Of a stretch of 64,000 bases of DNA, positions 34,721-42,965 are shown in pieces. This stretch comes from DASSKA01 sp963839365 (GTDB lineage Bacteria; Actinomycetota; Actinomycetes; Propionibacteriales; Nocardioidaceae): contig CAWIUT010000001.1 of assembly GCA_963839365.1 (NCBI GenBank), positions 744,001 to 808,000 on the forward strand. Direction: 5' to 3'. Below the pieces are notes generated by a model. It searched no databases and was not told the origin of the DNA. It worked only from the letters and a program-made list of their open reading frames with translations. Made by a program: the position numbers and the translations under genes. The stretch's first letter is position 1, and every line of letters begins with the position of its first letter.

Positions 34721-35566
34721 TCAGCGCCGGCGCTGGTAGAGCCACAGCGTCAAGGGGGCGAACACCGCTGCCAGGATGAGCGAGGCGAGCAGCACCCAGA
34801 CCGCTTCTTCTCCACCACCCTGGCCCGCCATCAGTCCCCGTGCTGCGTTGGCCAGGTGGGTGACCGGGTTGGCGTCGGCGATCGCCTTGAGCCAGCCGGG
34901 CAGGGTGGCCGGCTGGACGAAGACGTCGCTCACGAACGTCAGCGGGAACAGCACCACGAAGCCGAGGTTCATCACCGCATCAGGGCTCCGCAGCAGCAGG
35001 CCGAGGGTGGTCCACAGCCACGAGAGCGCGGCCGCGAAGACGATCACCAGCCCGACCGCCGCGACGACACCGAGGGGGCCGCCCGCGGCGCGGTAGCCCA
35101 TTGCGAAGCCCATCGCGAGCACGATGGTGGCGGCCAGCAGGTAGCGCCCGAGGTCACCGACCAACGCACCGACGATGGGTGCCGGGCGCCACATCGGCAA
35201 GGAGCGGAACCGGTCGAACGCGCCGGTGGCGAGGTCACGGTTCAAGGTCACGCCGCTGTAGACGGTGACGAACACGACGGCGAGGGCCAGGGTGCCCGGC
35301 AGCAGGTAGCGCAGGTACTGACCGGTCGAGCCCTCGAGAGCACCCCCGAACAGGTAGGTGAACAGCACGGTGAAGAGCACGGGGATGCCGATCACGTCGG
35401 CGAGCTGCTCGGGAACGTGCTTGATCTTGAGCAAGGCCCGCCAGGCGAAGGCCAGGCAGGCGTCGAGCCCCGACACGGCTGGAGGCTGCGCGCCGTCGGC
35501 CAGTGCGAGGCCGAGGCCCTCCGGAGGGGTGCTCCCGGTCGCGGGGGTCGAGGTCGCGCCGGTCAT
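34721..35566 (-). CDS. ABC-2 type transporter permease (DrrB-like)
   Basis: A 281-residue membrane protein with six helices, beginning after a soluble N-terminus with CLAFAWRALLKIKHVPEQLA and VLFTVLFTYLFGGALEGSTG. The ABC-2 signature region FVVLFPLTFVSDVFVQPATL and NPVTHLANAARGLMAG is present. It would form the membrane channel of a drug-type exporter with the ATPase directly upstream, whose stop it overlaps by 4 bp. It resembles daunorubicin-resistance DrrB proteins; the real substrate is unknown. Confidence 0.9.
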   Translation of the reverse strand: MTGATSTPATGSTPPEGLGLALADGAQPPAVSGLDACLAFAWRALLKIKHVPEQLADVIGIPVLFTVLFTYLFGGALEGSTGQYLRYLLPGTLALAVVFVTVYSGVTLNRDLATGAFDRFRSLPMWRPAPIVGALVGDLGRYLLAATIVLAMGFAMGYRAAGGPLGVVAAVGLVIVFAAALSWLWTTLGLLLRSPDAVMNLGFVVLFPLTFVSDVFVQPATLPGWLKAIADANPVTHLANAARGLMAGQGGGEEAVWVLLASLILAAVFAPLTLWLYQRRR

Positions 35567-36570
35567 GCCACGTGCTCCTCTTCGCTCGCCGCGGCGCGAT
35601 GGCCGGTCAGGGCCAAGAAGACCTCGTCGAGGGTCGGTTGGCCGAAGGAGAAGTCGCTCACCGGCACGCCGGCGTTCGTCAGCTCGGCGACCGCGCCGGC
35701 GACCGAGGCGGACGGGTCCGGGCCCGCCTCCGCCGACAGCCGTGCGGTGAGGGTGGCCGGATCGGCGTCAGCGAGAACGGGCGCCCCCAGGGCGTCGGAG
35801 AGGACCTGCAGTGCCTCGGGTCGTCGGGCCGGCTCTTGCAGACGCACTCGCACGTGCCCGGCGCCCACCGACCCCTTGAGCTCGGACCGGGTGCCTTCGG
35901 CGATGACGCTGCCCCGGTCGATCACCGCGATCCGGTCGGCGAGCTGGTCCGCCTCGTCGAGGTACTGGGTGGTGAGCAGGACGGTGGTTCCCTGCCGGAC
36001 CACGAGACGGACGAGCTCCCAGAGCTGGCCGCGGCTGCGGGGGTCCAGGCCGGTCGTCGGCTCGTCGAGGAAGAGCAGGTCGGGGGTGGTGATGATGCTG
36101 GCGGCGATGTCCAGGCGTCGCCTCATGCCTCCACTGAGCAGTGCCACGCGCCGGCCCGCGGACGCGGCGAGCTCGAACGCCTCGAGCAGGCGATGGGCGC
36201 GCTCGCGGGCCGCTCGCCGCGGGTAGCCACGCAACCGGGCCAGCAGCACCAGGTTCTCCAGCGCGGTGAGGTCCTCGTCGACCGAGGCGAACTGGGCGGT
36301 CAGGCTCACCCGGCGGCGTACGGCGTCGGCCTCGGTCGTGACGTCGTGACCCAGCACCCGGGCGGTGCCGCCGTCCGGGCGGAGCAGGGTCGCCAGGATC
36401 CGGATCAGCGTGGTCTTGCCGGCTCCGTTGGGCCCGAGCACGCCGTACACACAGCCGCGCGGGATGGTGAGGGCGACCCCGTCCAGTGCCCGGAACTCCC
36501 CGAACTGCTTGCGCAGGCCGGTCGTCTCCACCGCCCAGTCGCTGCCGCCGCCGGGTTCCTGTGTGCCCAT
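35563..36570 (-). CDS. ABC transporter ATP-binding protein (DrrA-like)
   Basis: A 335-residue ATPase. Walker A is GPNGAGKTTLIRILATLLRP, the signature motif is LLSGGMRRRLDIAASII and Walker B is LLFLDEPTTGLDPRSRG, with the H-loop replaced by LLTTQYLDEADQLADR as usual in the DrrA group. The C-terminal domain (GQPTLDEVFLALTGH) is also DrrA-type. ATG 36570 lies just downstream of a divergent promoter containing a TetR-type palindrome, so expression is probably controlled by the neighbouring TetR protein. Confidence 0.92.
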   Translation of the reverse strand: MGTQEPGGGSDWAVETTGLRKQFGEFRALDGVALTIPRGCVYGVLGPNGAGKTTLIRILATLLRPDGGTARVLGHDVTTEADAVRRRVSLTAQFASVDEDLTALENLVLLARLRGYPRRAARERAHRLLEAFELAASAGRRVALLSGGMRRRLDIAASIITTPDLLFLDEPTTGLDPRSRGQLWELVRLVVRQGTTVLLTTQYLDEADQLADRIAVIDRGSVIAEGTRSELKGSVGAGHVRVRLQEPARRPEALQVLSDALGAPVLADADPATLTARLSAEAGPDPSASVAGAVAELTNAGVPVSDFSFGQPTLDEVFLALTGHRAAASEEEHVA

Positions 36571-36585
36571 GGAGGCACCGTAGCC

Positions 36586-36591
36586 TATACT
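36586..36591 (+). promoter_or_regulatory. -10 element of the tetR gene (leaderless)
   Basis: TATACT ends 7 bp before the ATG at 36599, so the tetR transcript should begin at about its start codon. The element overlaps the left edge of the operator palindrome, which would let the bound repressor block it. Confidence 0.55.
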
Positions 36592-36607
36592 TGTCCATAT
36601 GGACAAG
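36590..36607. promoter_or_regulatory. Perfect 18-bp palindrome, probable TetR-family operator
   Basis: CTTGTCCATATGGACAAG is identical on both strands. It overlaps the tetR -10 and start codon and lies 20 bp from the ATPase start codon in the divergent direction. Size, symmetry and position are those of a TetR-family operator controlling both itself and the exporter. Confidence 0.75.
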
Positions 36608-37240
36608 GCAGATGGACAGGCCGGCTGGACAAGCCCGTCGGGCGAGCGGTCCCGTGGTGGGTCGGCGGCGGCCACGCGCAGCCGGCTGTTGCGGTCCGCG
36701 GCCGAGCTGATCGCCGAGCTCGGCTGGGGCCGGGTGACCACCCGCGCGGTCGCCGAGCGCGCGGGACTGCCTCACGGGACGGTGAGCTACCACTTCCGGG
36801 GAAAGCAGGAGCTGCTCGTGGAATCGGCCCTGCACGCGTTCGCCGACTCCTTGCCGGCCGAGGTGTTCGCCGCCATGCAGTCCCTCGACGACCTGCTGTC
36901 CCTGATCCAGACCGAGCTCGGCGACGCGCTCGATCCGGTGCTGTCGCGGCTGATGCTGGAGACGATGCGGGAGGCCGAGCGCGACGCCGTGCTCAGCGAG
37001 CGGCTCGGCGCCATGCTCGAGCAGTACCGCCGGCTCATCGTCGACGTGGTGCGCACCGGGCAGGACCGCGGCGAGATCACGCGAGCCGCCCCCGCCGAGG
37101 CGATCGGGACCCTGCTCGCCGCAGTCGGGGACGGCCTGCTGCTCCACGCGCTGCTCGACCCGGATCTCGACGTGTCGGCCGCCGTCCGGGCCTTTCGCGC
37201 TCTGCTGGTCACCGGCAACGCCGGCCGGGGGCCACAATAG
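36599..37240 (+). CDS. TetR family transcriptional regulator
   Basis: A 213-residue regulator. The DNA-binding domain spans about residues 25-75 (RSRLLRSAAELIAELGWGRV, then TTRAVAERAGLPHGTVSYHF with RGKQELL). The ligand-binding helices have LMLETMREAERDAVLSERLG. It is divergent from the DrrAB-like exporter genes and almost certainly represses them through the palindrome that covers its own start codon. ATG 36599 fits a leaderless message. The inducer is probably a substrate of the exporter. Confidence 0.9.
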   Translation: MDKADGQAGWTSPSGERSRGGSAAATRSRLLRSAAELIAELGWGRVTTRAVAERAGLPHGTVSYHFRGKQELLVESALHAFADSLPAEVFAAMQSLDDLLSLIQTELGDALDPVLSRLMLETMREAERDAVLSERLGAMLEQYRRLIVDVVRTGQDRGEITRAAPAEAIGTLLAAVGDGLLLHALLDPDLDVSAAVRAFRALLVTGNAGRGPQ

Positions 37241-37708
37241 GTCGCCACGATCGATCGTGCCTCGGCATCAAGGCGAGATCGCGCAGCGACGCCTTCTTCC
37301 TCGTGGCCGCGCAGGGGGCGCTGCGACGCTACGGCCGCAGGTTCCCGCTCAACCCCGCGGCGGCGCAGGAGTACCGCGACCCGCCGGCAGCCGGCCCAGC
37401 CCCGCCCCGGTCGGCCCCGACGGCGGGAGCCGGCGGAAGGGAGGACATCAGCGAGGGCTGGATCTACATCCTCGTGGGCGGTCTCGGTGGGGTTTTGCCA
37501 TGCCGCTGGGCCGTCGGTGGTACTCGGCGGAGTACTCGCATTCTTCGGCATGGTGGTCACCGGCACCGGCGTGGTCGCCGAGGGGATCCGCCGTGCGCAC
37601 CGCAGCTCGTGAGGCTCGGTGCACCGCTCGGCCCTGTGACCCTCCGCACCCGTCTCAGACAGTGGCAAAACGATTGATGGCCCATTACGGGTGATCTAGC
37701 CTTCAACG
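37241..37708. other. 468-bp region with a possible degenerate small membrane-protein gene
   Basis: No confident gene. On the plus strand a stretch reading ISEGWIYILVGGLGGV (about 37448-37495) is followed, after a frame change, by PSVVLGGVLAFFGMVVTGTG and VVAEGIRRAHRSS to a TGA at 37610-37612. Together these look like a two-helix small membrane protein split by a frameshift. A 41-residue open frame from GTG 37487 covers the second helix. No ribosome-binding site supports either part. Confidence 0.3.
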
Positions 37709-38617
37709 GTGACAGACTCCCGGCGCGGCTTCCTTCTCGGGGTCGCGGCGTACGCGATCTGGGGCCTCTTCCCGCTGTACTGGCCACTGCTGGAACCAGC
37801 CGGCGCTGTCGAGATCCTCGCCCACCGGGTGTTCTGGTCGCTGGCGGTGGTCGTGGGGCTGGTCCTCCTCACCCGGCGCACCGGCAGCCTGCGGGTCGTG
37901 CTCGGCTCCACCCGCACCCGGTCGATCCTCACCGTGGCCGCCGTCGTCATCGCGGTCAACTGGGGCACCTACATCTGGGCGGTGAACAACGACCGCGTGG
38001 TGGAAGCGTCGCTGGGCTACTTCATCAACCCGCTGGTGACCGTGCTCATCGGCGTGGTGGTGCTCCGGGAGCGGCTGCGCACCACGCAGTGGATGGCGCT
38101 CGGCCTCGCGGCGGTCGCGGTGCTGGCACTGACCATCGAGTACGGCCATCCACCCTGGATCTCGTTGGTGCTCGCGTTCTCGTTCGGCACCTACGGCCTG
38201 GCGAAGAAGACCGCCAACGTGGGGGCGGTGGAGAGCCTCACGTTCGAGACGATGGCGCTCACCCCGCTCGCTGTCGGCTACATCGCCTGGCTGATGGTTG
38301 CCGGTGGTTCCCACTTCGCCGGCTACGGCGCGGGCCACGCGCTGCTGCTCGTCGGCACCGGCGTGGTGACCGTGATCCCGCTGATCTGCTTCGGCGGTGC
38401 CGCCACCCGGGTCTCGCTGACCACCATCGGGCTGCTGCAGTACATCACCCCGACCGTGCAGTTCATCCTCGGCGTGGTGGTCTTCGGCGAGCCGATGCCC
38501 GCGATGAGGTGGGTCGGGTTCGTGCTGATCTGGATCGCGTTGGCACTGTTCACCGCCGAGTCGATCCGGCACCGGCACCGCCAGCTCCGGGTCGCCGCCG
38601 AGGCCGCTGCGCTCTGA
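37709..38617 (+). CDS. rarD: EamA family transporter RarD
   Basis: A 302-residue protein with ten membrane helices. The start RRGFLLGVAAYAIWGLFPLY, then WPLLEPAGAVEILAHRVFWS and AVNWGTYIWAVNNDRVVEAS, is characteristic of RarD within the drug/metabolite transporter superfamily. The repeat in the second half ends with YITPTVQFILGVVVFGEPMP. The physiological substrate is unclear. A -10-like TAGCCT (37697-37702) sits 6 bp ahead of the GTG, consistent with a leaderless transcript. Confidence 0.9.
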   Translation: MTDSRRGFLLGVAAYAIWGLFPLYWPLLEPAGAVEILAHRVFWSLAVVVGLVLLTRRTGSLRVVLGSTRTRSILTVAAVVIAVNWGTYIWAVNNDRVVEASLGYFINPLVTVLIGVVVLRERLRTTQWMALGLAAVAVLALTIEYGHPPWISLVLAFSFGTYGLAKKTANVGAVESLTFETMALTPLAVGYIAWLMVAGGSHFAGYGAGHALLLVGTGVVTVIPLICFGGAATRVSLTTIGLLQYITPTVQFILGVVVFGEPMPAMRWVGFVLIWIALALFTAESIRHRHRQLRVAAEAAAL

Positions 38618-38641
38618 GCAAGCAGCACGGGCGCCGGCTGG

Positions 38642-39715
38642 TCAGCCGGTCCGGGTGGCGACCAGCTCGGCGAACGCGTCCAGGGCCTGGCGCACCGGCC
38701 CCTCGGGAAGCACGCTGATCAGCTCGCGGGCCTCCCTGGCCCGTTGCAGCACGTAGGAGCGGGCCTCGTCCATCGCAGGGTGCTTGCGCAGCAGCGAGAG
38801 GGCCTCGGCGTGCAGCGCGTCGTCGGAGAGGTCCGCCTCGAGCAGCTCCAGCAGCCGTGCGTCGGCCGGGTCCGTCGAGCGTTTGGCGATCAGCACCGGG
38901 AGTGTGGGCACGCCTTCGCGCAGGTCGGTGCCGGGTGTCTTCCCGGACTCGGCGGAGTCGCTGGCGACGTCCAGGATGTCGTCGGAGAGCTGGAAGGCGG
39001 TGCCGATCACCGCGCCGTACGCCGTCAGCGCCTCCTCCACCTCGGGGGGCGCCCCGGCGAACCGAGCGCCGTAGCGCGCCGACGTGGCGATCAGCGAACC
39101 GGTCTTGCCGGCGATCACGCGAAGGTGGTGCTCGAGGGCGTCCTCGTCCTCGGCGGGGCCGAGCGACTCCAGGATCTGCCCCTCGACGAGCTCGGCGAAG
39201 GTCTGCGCCTGGATGCGTACGGCGTCCGGGCCGAGGGTGGCGGTCAGCTCCGAGGACTTCGCGAACAAGAAGTCCCCGGTCAGGATCGCCACGTGGTTGT
39301 CCCACCGGGCGTTGGCGGACTCCGCCCCCCTGCGGATGGCGGCGTCGTCCATCACGTCGTCGTGGTAGAGCGACCCGAGATGGGTCAGCTCCACGACGCA
39401 CGCCGAGGTGAGCACGCCCTCCGCGCTCGCGTCGCCGGTCTCCGCGGCCAGCAGCACCAGCAGCGGCCGGAACCGCTTGCCTCCGGCGTTCATCAGGTGG
39501 CGCGCGGCCTTGGTGACGAACGGCGCCTCGCTGACGATCTCCCGCTCCAGCCGGGCCTCGACCTCGGCCAGCCGGCCCCGGAGCCGATCTTCGAGCGGCC
39601 GGTCCAGGATCGGCAGCGCCAGCCCCGAGCTGTCCGGCCCAGAACCGTGCGACCCAGAACCGTGCGGCCCAGCGCTGTCTGGCACAGGAGCGTCTGTAGA
39701 GGCCACCGCGGTCAT
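38642..39715 (-). CDS. Polyprenyl (long-chain isoprenyl) diphosphate synthase
   Basis: A 357-residue trans-prenyltransferase. The two aspartate-rich motifs are LYHDDVMDDAAIRRG and FQLSDDILDVASDS, with GGKRFRPLLVLLAAE upstream. The amino acids before the first motif determine chain length; SLYHDD is the long-chain type. It builds the side chain of menaquinone, which fits its place 22 bp after nuoN and near menG/menF/menD. The N-terminal ~30 residues are a low-complexity GPHGSGSHGSGPD stretch encoded by a 15-bp tandem repeat. Product chain length cannot be read from the sequence. Confidence 0.88.
   Translation of the reverse strand: MTAVASTDAPVPDSAGPHGSGSHGSGPDSSGLALPILDRPLEDRLRGRLAEVEARLEREIVSEAPFVTKAARHLMNAGGKRFRPLLVLLAAETGDASAEGVLTSACVVELTHLGSLYHDDVMDDAAIRRGAESANARWDNHVAILTGDFLFAKSSELTATLGPDAVRIQAQTFAELVEGQILESLGPAEDEDALEHHLRVIAGKTGSLIATSARYGARFAGAPPEVEEALTAYGAVIGTAFQLSDDILDVASDSAESGKTPGTDLREGVPTLPVLIAKRSTDPADARLLELLEADLSDDALHAEALSLLRKHPAMDEARSYVLQRAREARELISVLPEGPVRQALDAFAELVATRTG
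39638..39682. repeat. 15-bp tandem repeat in the prenyltransferase N-terminus
   Basis: Units at 39638-39652 and 39653-39667 share CCCAGAACCGTGCG; a third, diverged unit occupies 39668-39682. It encodes the Gly/Ser/His-rich leader of the enzyme and is a possible length-variable site. Confidence 0.8.
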
Positions 39716-39737
39716 GCTCCTTCGTCGGGGCCGGGCG

Positions 39738-41354
39738 TCAGCGCAGGAACGAGCCGGCCGCCGCGGCCATGTCCAGGACCGGTCCAGGCACGATACCCAG
39801 CACCACGGTGGCCGCGAAACCCACCGCGATGGTCGCGCTCGTCAGCACGCTCGGCGCCACCACCGTCGGACCCGCGCCCACCGGCTCGGAGAAGTACATC
39901 AGCACGATCAGCCGCACGTAGAAGAACGCGGCGACCACGCTGAGCACCACGGCGATGACCACCAGCGGCCAGGCGCCGCCCTGGACCGCGGAGGCGAACA
40001 CCGCCCACTTGCCGGTGAAGCCACTGGTCAACGGGATGCCCGCCATCCCCAGCAGGAAGAAGGCGAAGACGCCGGCCAGCACCGGCGAGCGCTTCCCGAG
40101 CCCGGCCCACCGGGACATGTGGGTGGCCTCGCCGCTGGAGTCGCGCACCACGGTCACCACCGCGAAGGCGCCGATGCTCATGAACCCGTAGGTGACCAGG
40201 TAGAACAGCACCGCCTGCACCGAGGACAGCTGGTTTCCGGAGGTGCTGGCGACCTGGTGCGCGCCTACGAACCCGGTGAGGATGAACCCGGCATGCGCGA
40301 TGGAGGAGTAGGCCAGCATCCGCTTCACGTCGGTCTGGGTGATGGCCATGATGCAGCCGGCGAGCATCGTCAGGATCGCGATGATCCAGATCATCGGCGT
40401 CCAGTCCCACAGCGCACCGCCGAAGGCCACGTAGAACACCCTCAGCAGCGCGCCGAAGGCTGCGATCTTCGTGCAGGCGGACATGAACGCGGTCACCGCG
40501 GTGGGCGCACCCTGGTACACGTCCGGCACCCAGGCGTGGAACGGGGCCGCGCCGACCTTGAACAGCAGCCCGACCGCCACCAGCGCGATGCCGCCGAGCA
40601 GCAGGCCCTGGGAGCCGATCCGGCCGGAGACCGCGTCGCTGATCGCGGAGAAGTGCATCGAGCCGGCGTAGCCGTAGATCATCGCGATGCCGTAGATGAA
40701 GAAGCCGGAGCTGAAGGCACCGAGCAGGAAGTACTTCATCGCGGCCTCCTGGCTGAGCAGCCGGCGCCGGCGCGCCAGCCCGCACAGCAGGTACAGCGGC
40801 AGCGACAGCACCTCGAGGCCCACGAACATGGTGAGCAGGTCGTTGGCGGCCGGGAACAGCATCATCCCGCCGATGGCGAACATCAGCAGCGGGAACACCT
40901 CGGTGTGCTCCAGGCCCCGGGTGGACGCCTGCCGCTCCGCCTCGGTGCCCGGGAGCGCGGCCGCCTGGCCGGCGAACGCGGTGATGCCGCCCTCCAGGCG
41001 CCGCTCGGCGAACAGCAGCACGCTGATCAAGGAGAGCACCAGCAGGGTGCCCCAGATGAAGATCGACGGCCCGTCGATGGCCACGGCACCGTCCGCGCCG
41101 ATGCTGCCCAGCCCGGCACCGCCGCCACGCACCTGAAGGTGAAGTCCGACGACGATGGTCATCACCAGGGCGGCGACCAGGCCGAGGATGGCCAGCAGCG
41201 ACTGGATCATGTAGCGCCGCTCGCGCGGTGCGAACGCCTCGACCAGCACGCCGACCGCGGCCACGCCGAACACGATGAGCATCGGCGACAGCAGGAAGTA
41301 CTCGATGCTCGGCGCCTGGAAGGCGCCTGCTGCGTCGACAAGGGTGGGACTCAC
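39738..41354 (-). CDS. nuoN: NADH-quinone oxidoreductase subunit N
   Basis: A 538-residue antiporter-like subunit ending the 14-gene nuo operon. Landmarks are MFVGLEVLSLPLYLLCGLAR (TM5 glutamate), LFKVGAAPFHAWVPDVYQGA and VKRMLAYSSIAHAGFILTGF. The N-terminal part is about 40 residues longer than in the second-cluster copy. The start overlaps nuoM by 4 bp. It forms the proton channel nearest the quinone site. Confidence 0.94.
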   Translation of the reverse strand: MSPTLVDAAGAFQAPSIEYFLLSPMLIVFGVAAVGVLVEAFAPRERRYMIQSLLAILGLVAALVMTIVVGLHLQVRGGGAGLGSIGADGAVAIDGPSIFIWGTLLVLSLISVLLFAERRLEGGITAFAGQAAALPGTEAERQASTRGLEHTEVFPLLMFAIGGMMLFPAANDLLTMFVGLEVLSLPLYLLCGLARRRRLLSQEAAMKYFLLGAFSSGFFIYGIAMIYGYAGSMHFSAISDAVSGRIGSQGLLLGGIALVAVGLLFKVGAAPFHAWVPDVYQGAPTAVTAFMSACTKIAAFGALLRVFYVAFGGALWDWTPMIWIIAILTMLAGCIMAITQTDVKRMLAYSSIAHAGFILTGFVGAHQVASTSGNQLSSVQAVLFYLVTYGFMSIGAFAVVTVVRDSSGEATHMSRWAGLGKRSPVLAGVFAFFLLGMAGIPLTSGFTGKWAVFASAVQGGAWPLVVIAVVLSVVAAFFYVRLIVLMYFSEPVGAGPTVVAPSVLTSATIAVGFAATVVLGIVPGPVLDMAAAAGSFLR

Positions 41355-42916
41355 TGGTGGTTCTCCTCAGAAGCGGCAGCCTGGGCCGGCACCGGCGGGG
41401 CCTGGTCATGGGCACCGACGCCCTGCATGGTGGCGTGGACGGCCGGGTTGATGATCGCGGTCAGCGGCTTGGGGTAGAAGCCCAGCAGCACGATGAGCAG
41501 CACCAGCGGCGCCAGCGCCACCACCTCACGGACGTTGAGGTCGGTGATGCCCGCCAGCTCCGGCCTGGGAGGTCCGGTCATGGTGCGTTGGTACATCAGC
41601 AGGATGTACAGCGCCGCCAGCACGATGCCCAGCACCGCGAAGATCGCGTACCAGAAGTTGTGCACGAAGGTGCCGACCAGCACCAGGAACTCCGACACGA
41701 ACGGCGACAGCCCCGGCAGCGACAGCGAGGACAGCCCGGCGACCAGGAAGATCCCGGCGAGCACGGGCGCCTGCTTCTCCACGCCTCCGAAGTCGCTGAT
41801 CAGCGGCGAGCCGCGCCGCTTGATCAGGAAGCCGGTGACCAGGAACAGCGCGGCGGTCGACAGGCCGTGGTTGAACATGTACAGCGTCGAGCCGGTCTGG
41901 CCCTGGGTGTTGAGCACGAAGATGCCGAGCACGATGAACCCGAAGTGGGACACCGAGGTGTAGGCGATCAGCCGGGGGATGTTCCGCTGGCCGATCGCCG
42001 CCAGGGCGCCGTACAGCACGCTGATCACCGCGAGGATCAGCACCAGCGGGGTGGCCCACTTCGACGCCTCCGGGAACAGCCCCAGGCAGAACCGCAGCAT
42101 CCCGAAGGTGCCGATCTTGTCCAGGACGCTGACCAGCAGCACGGAGGTGCCGGGGGTCGCCTCGCCGGCCGCGTCGGGCAGCCAGGTGTGCACCGGGAAC
42201 ATCGGCGCCTTGATCGCGAACGCGATGAAGAAGCCCGCGAACAGCCACCGCCCGGTGGTGGTGGCGATGTGCAGGTGGCTCAGGTCGGTGAACAGGTACG
42301 TCGGGCCGCCGGGGCTCTGCGAGGACACGACGTAGAGCCCCACCACCGAGGCCAGCATCAGCAGCCCCCCGAGCAGGGAGTAGAGCAGGAACTTCACGGC
42401 GGCGAACGACCGGCGCGGACCGCCGAAGCCGCCGATCAGGAAGTAGATCGGGATCAGCGTGGCCTCGAACAGGACGTAGAACAAGAAGACGTCGATCGAC
42501 TCGAAGACACCGATCGCGAGCCCCTCGAGGGCCAGCATCCAGGCGAAGAACGAGTTGACGCTCCAGCGGCCGGTGCGGCCGTCCCGCCAGGACGCAAGGA
42601 TCACCACCGGGGTCAGCACCGCGGTCAGCAGCACCAGCGTGAGGCCGATCCCGTCCACGCCGACGGCGTAGTGCGCGCCGAAGGCGCGGATCCAGGACAG
42701 CTGGGTGACGAACTGGAAACGCGGGCCGTTGGTGTTGAAGCCGAACCCGACGATGGCGGCGACGACCAGCGTGAGCAGCGAGAACCCGAACGCCACCTTC
42801 TGCGGCAGCGACTGCTCGGGCGCGTCGGGGGCAGGCTTGGGCAGCAGCGCCACCACCACGGCGCCGACCAGCGGCAGCCCGAGCGCGATGGACAACCAGG
42901 GAATGCTCACAGCCAC
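41351..42916 (-). CDS. nuoM: NADH-quinone oxidoreductase subunit M
   Basis: A 521-residue proton-translocating subunit with VFLFYVLFEATLIPIYFLIG (TM5 glutamate), IKAPMFPVHTWLPDAAGEAT (TM7-8 lysine/aspartate) and IPRLIAYTSVSHFGFIVLGI. GTG 42916 is the first start after an in-frame stop upstream. It follows nuoL after a 49-bp spacer, the largest gap inside this operon. Confidence 0.94.
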   Translation of the reverse strand: MAVSIPWLSIALGLPLVGAVVVALLPKPAPDAPEQSLPQKVAFGFSLLTLVVAAIVGFGFNTNGPRFQFVTQLSWIRAFGAHYAVGVDGIGLTLVLLTAVLTPVVILASWRDGRTGRWSVNSFFAWMLALEGLAIGVFESIDVFLFYVLFEATLIPIYFLIGGFGGPRRSFAAVKFLLYSLLGGLLMLASVVGLYVVSSQSPGGPTYLFTDLSHLHIATTTGRWLFAGFFIAFAIKAPMFPVHTWLPDAAGEATPGTSVLLVSVLDKIGTFGMLRFCLGLFPEASKWATPLVLILAVISVLYGALAAIGQRNIPRLIAYTSVSHFGFIVLGIFVLNTQGQTGSTLYMFNHGLSTAALFLVTGFLIKRRGSPLISDFGGVEKQAPVLAGIFLVAGLSSLSLPGLSPFVSEFLVLVGTFVHNFWYAIFAVLGIVLAALYILLMYQRTMTGPPRPELAGITDLNVREVVALAPLVLLIVLLGFYPKPLTAIINPAVHATMQGVGAHDQAPPVPAQAAASEENHQ

Positions 42917-42965
42917 ACCAGCCTCAGCGTCGTTGCGTCTAGGTCTTCACGGAGTACGGCGGTGC

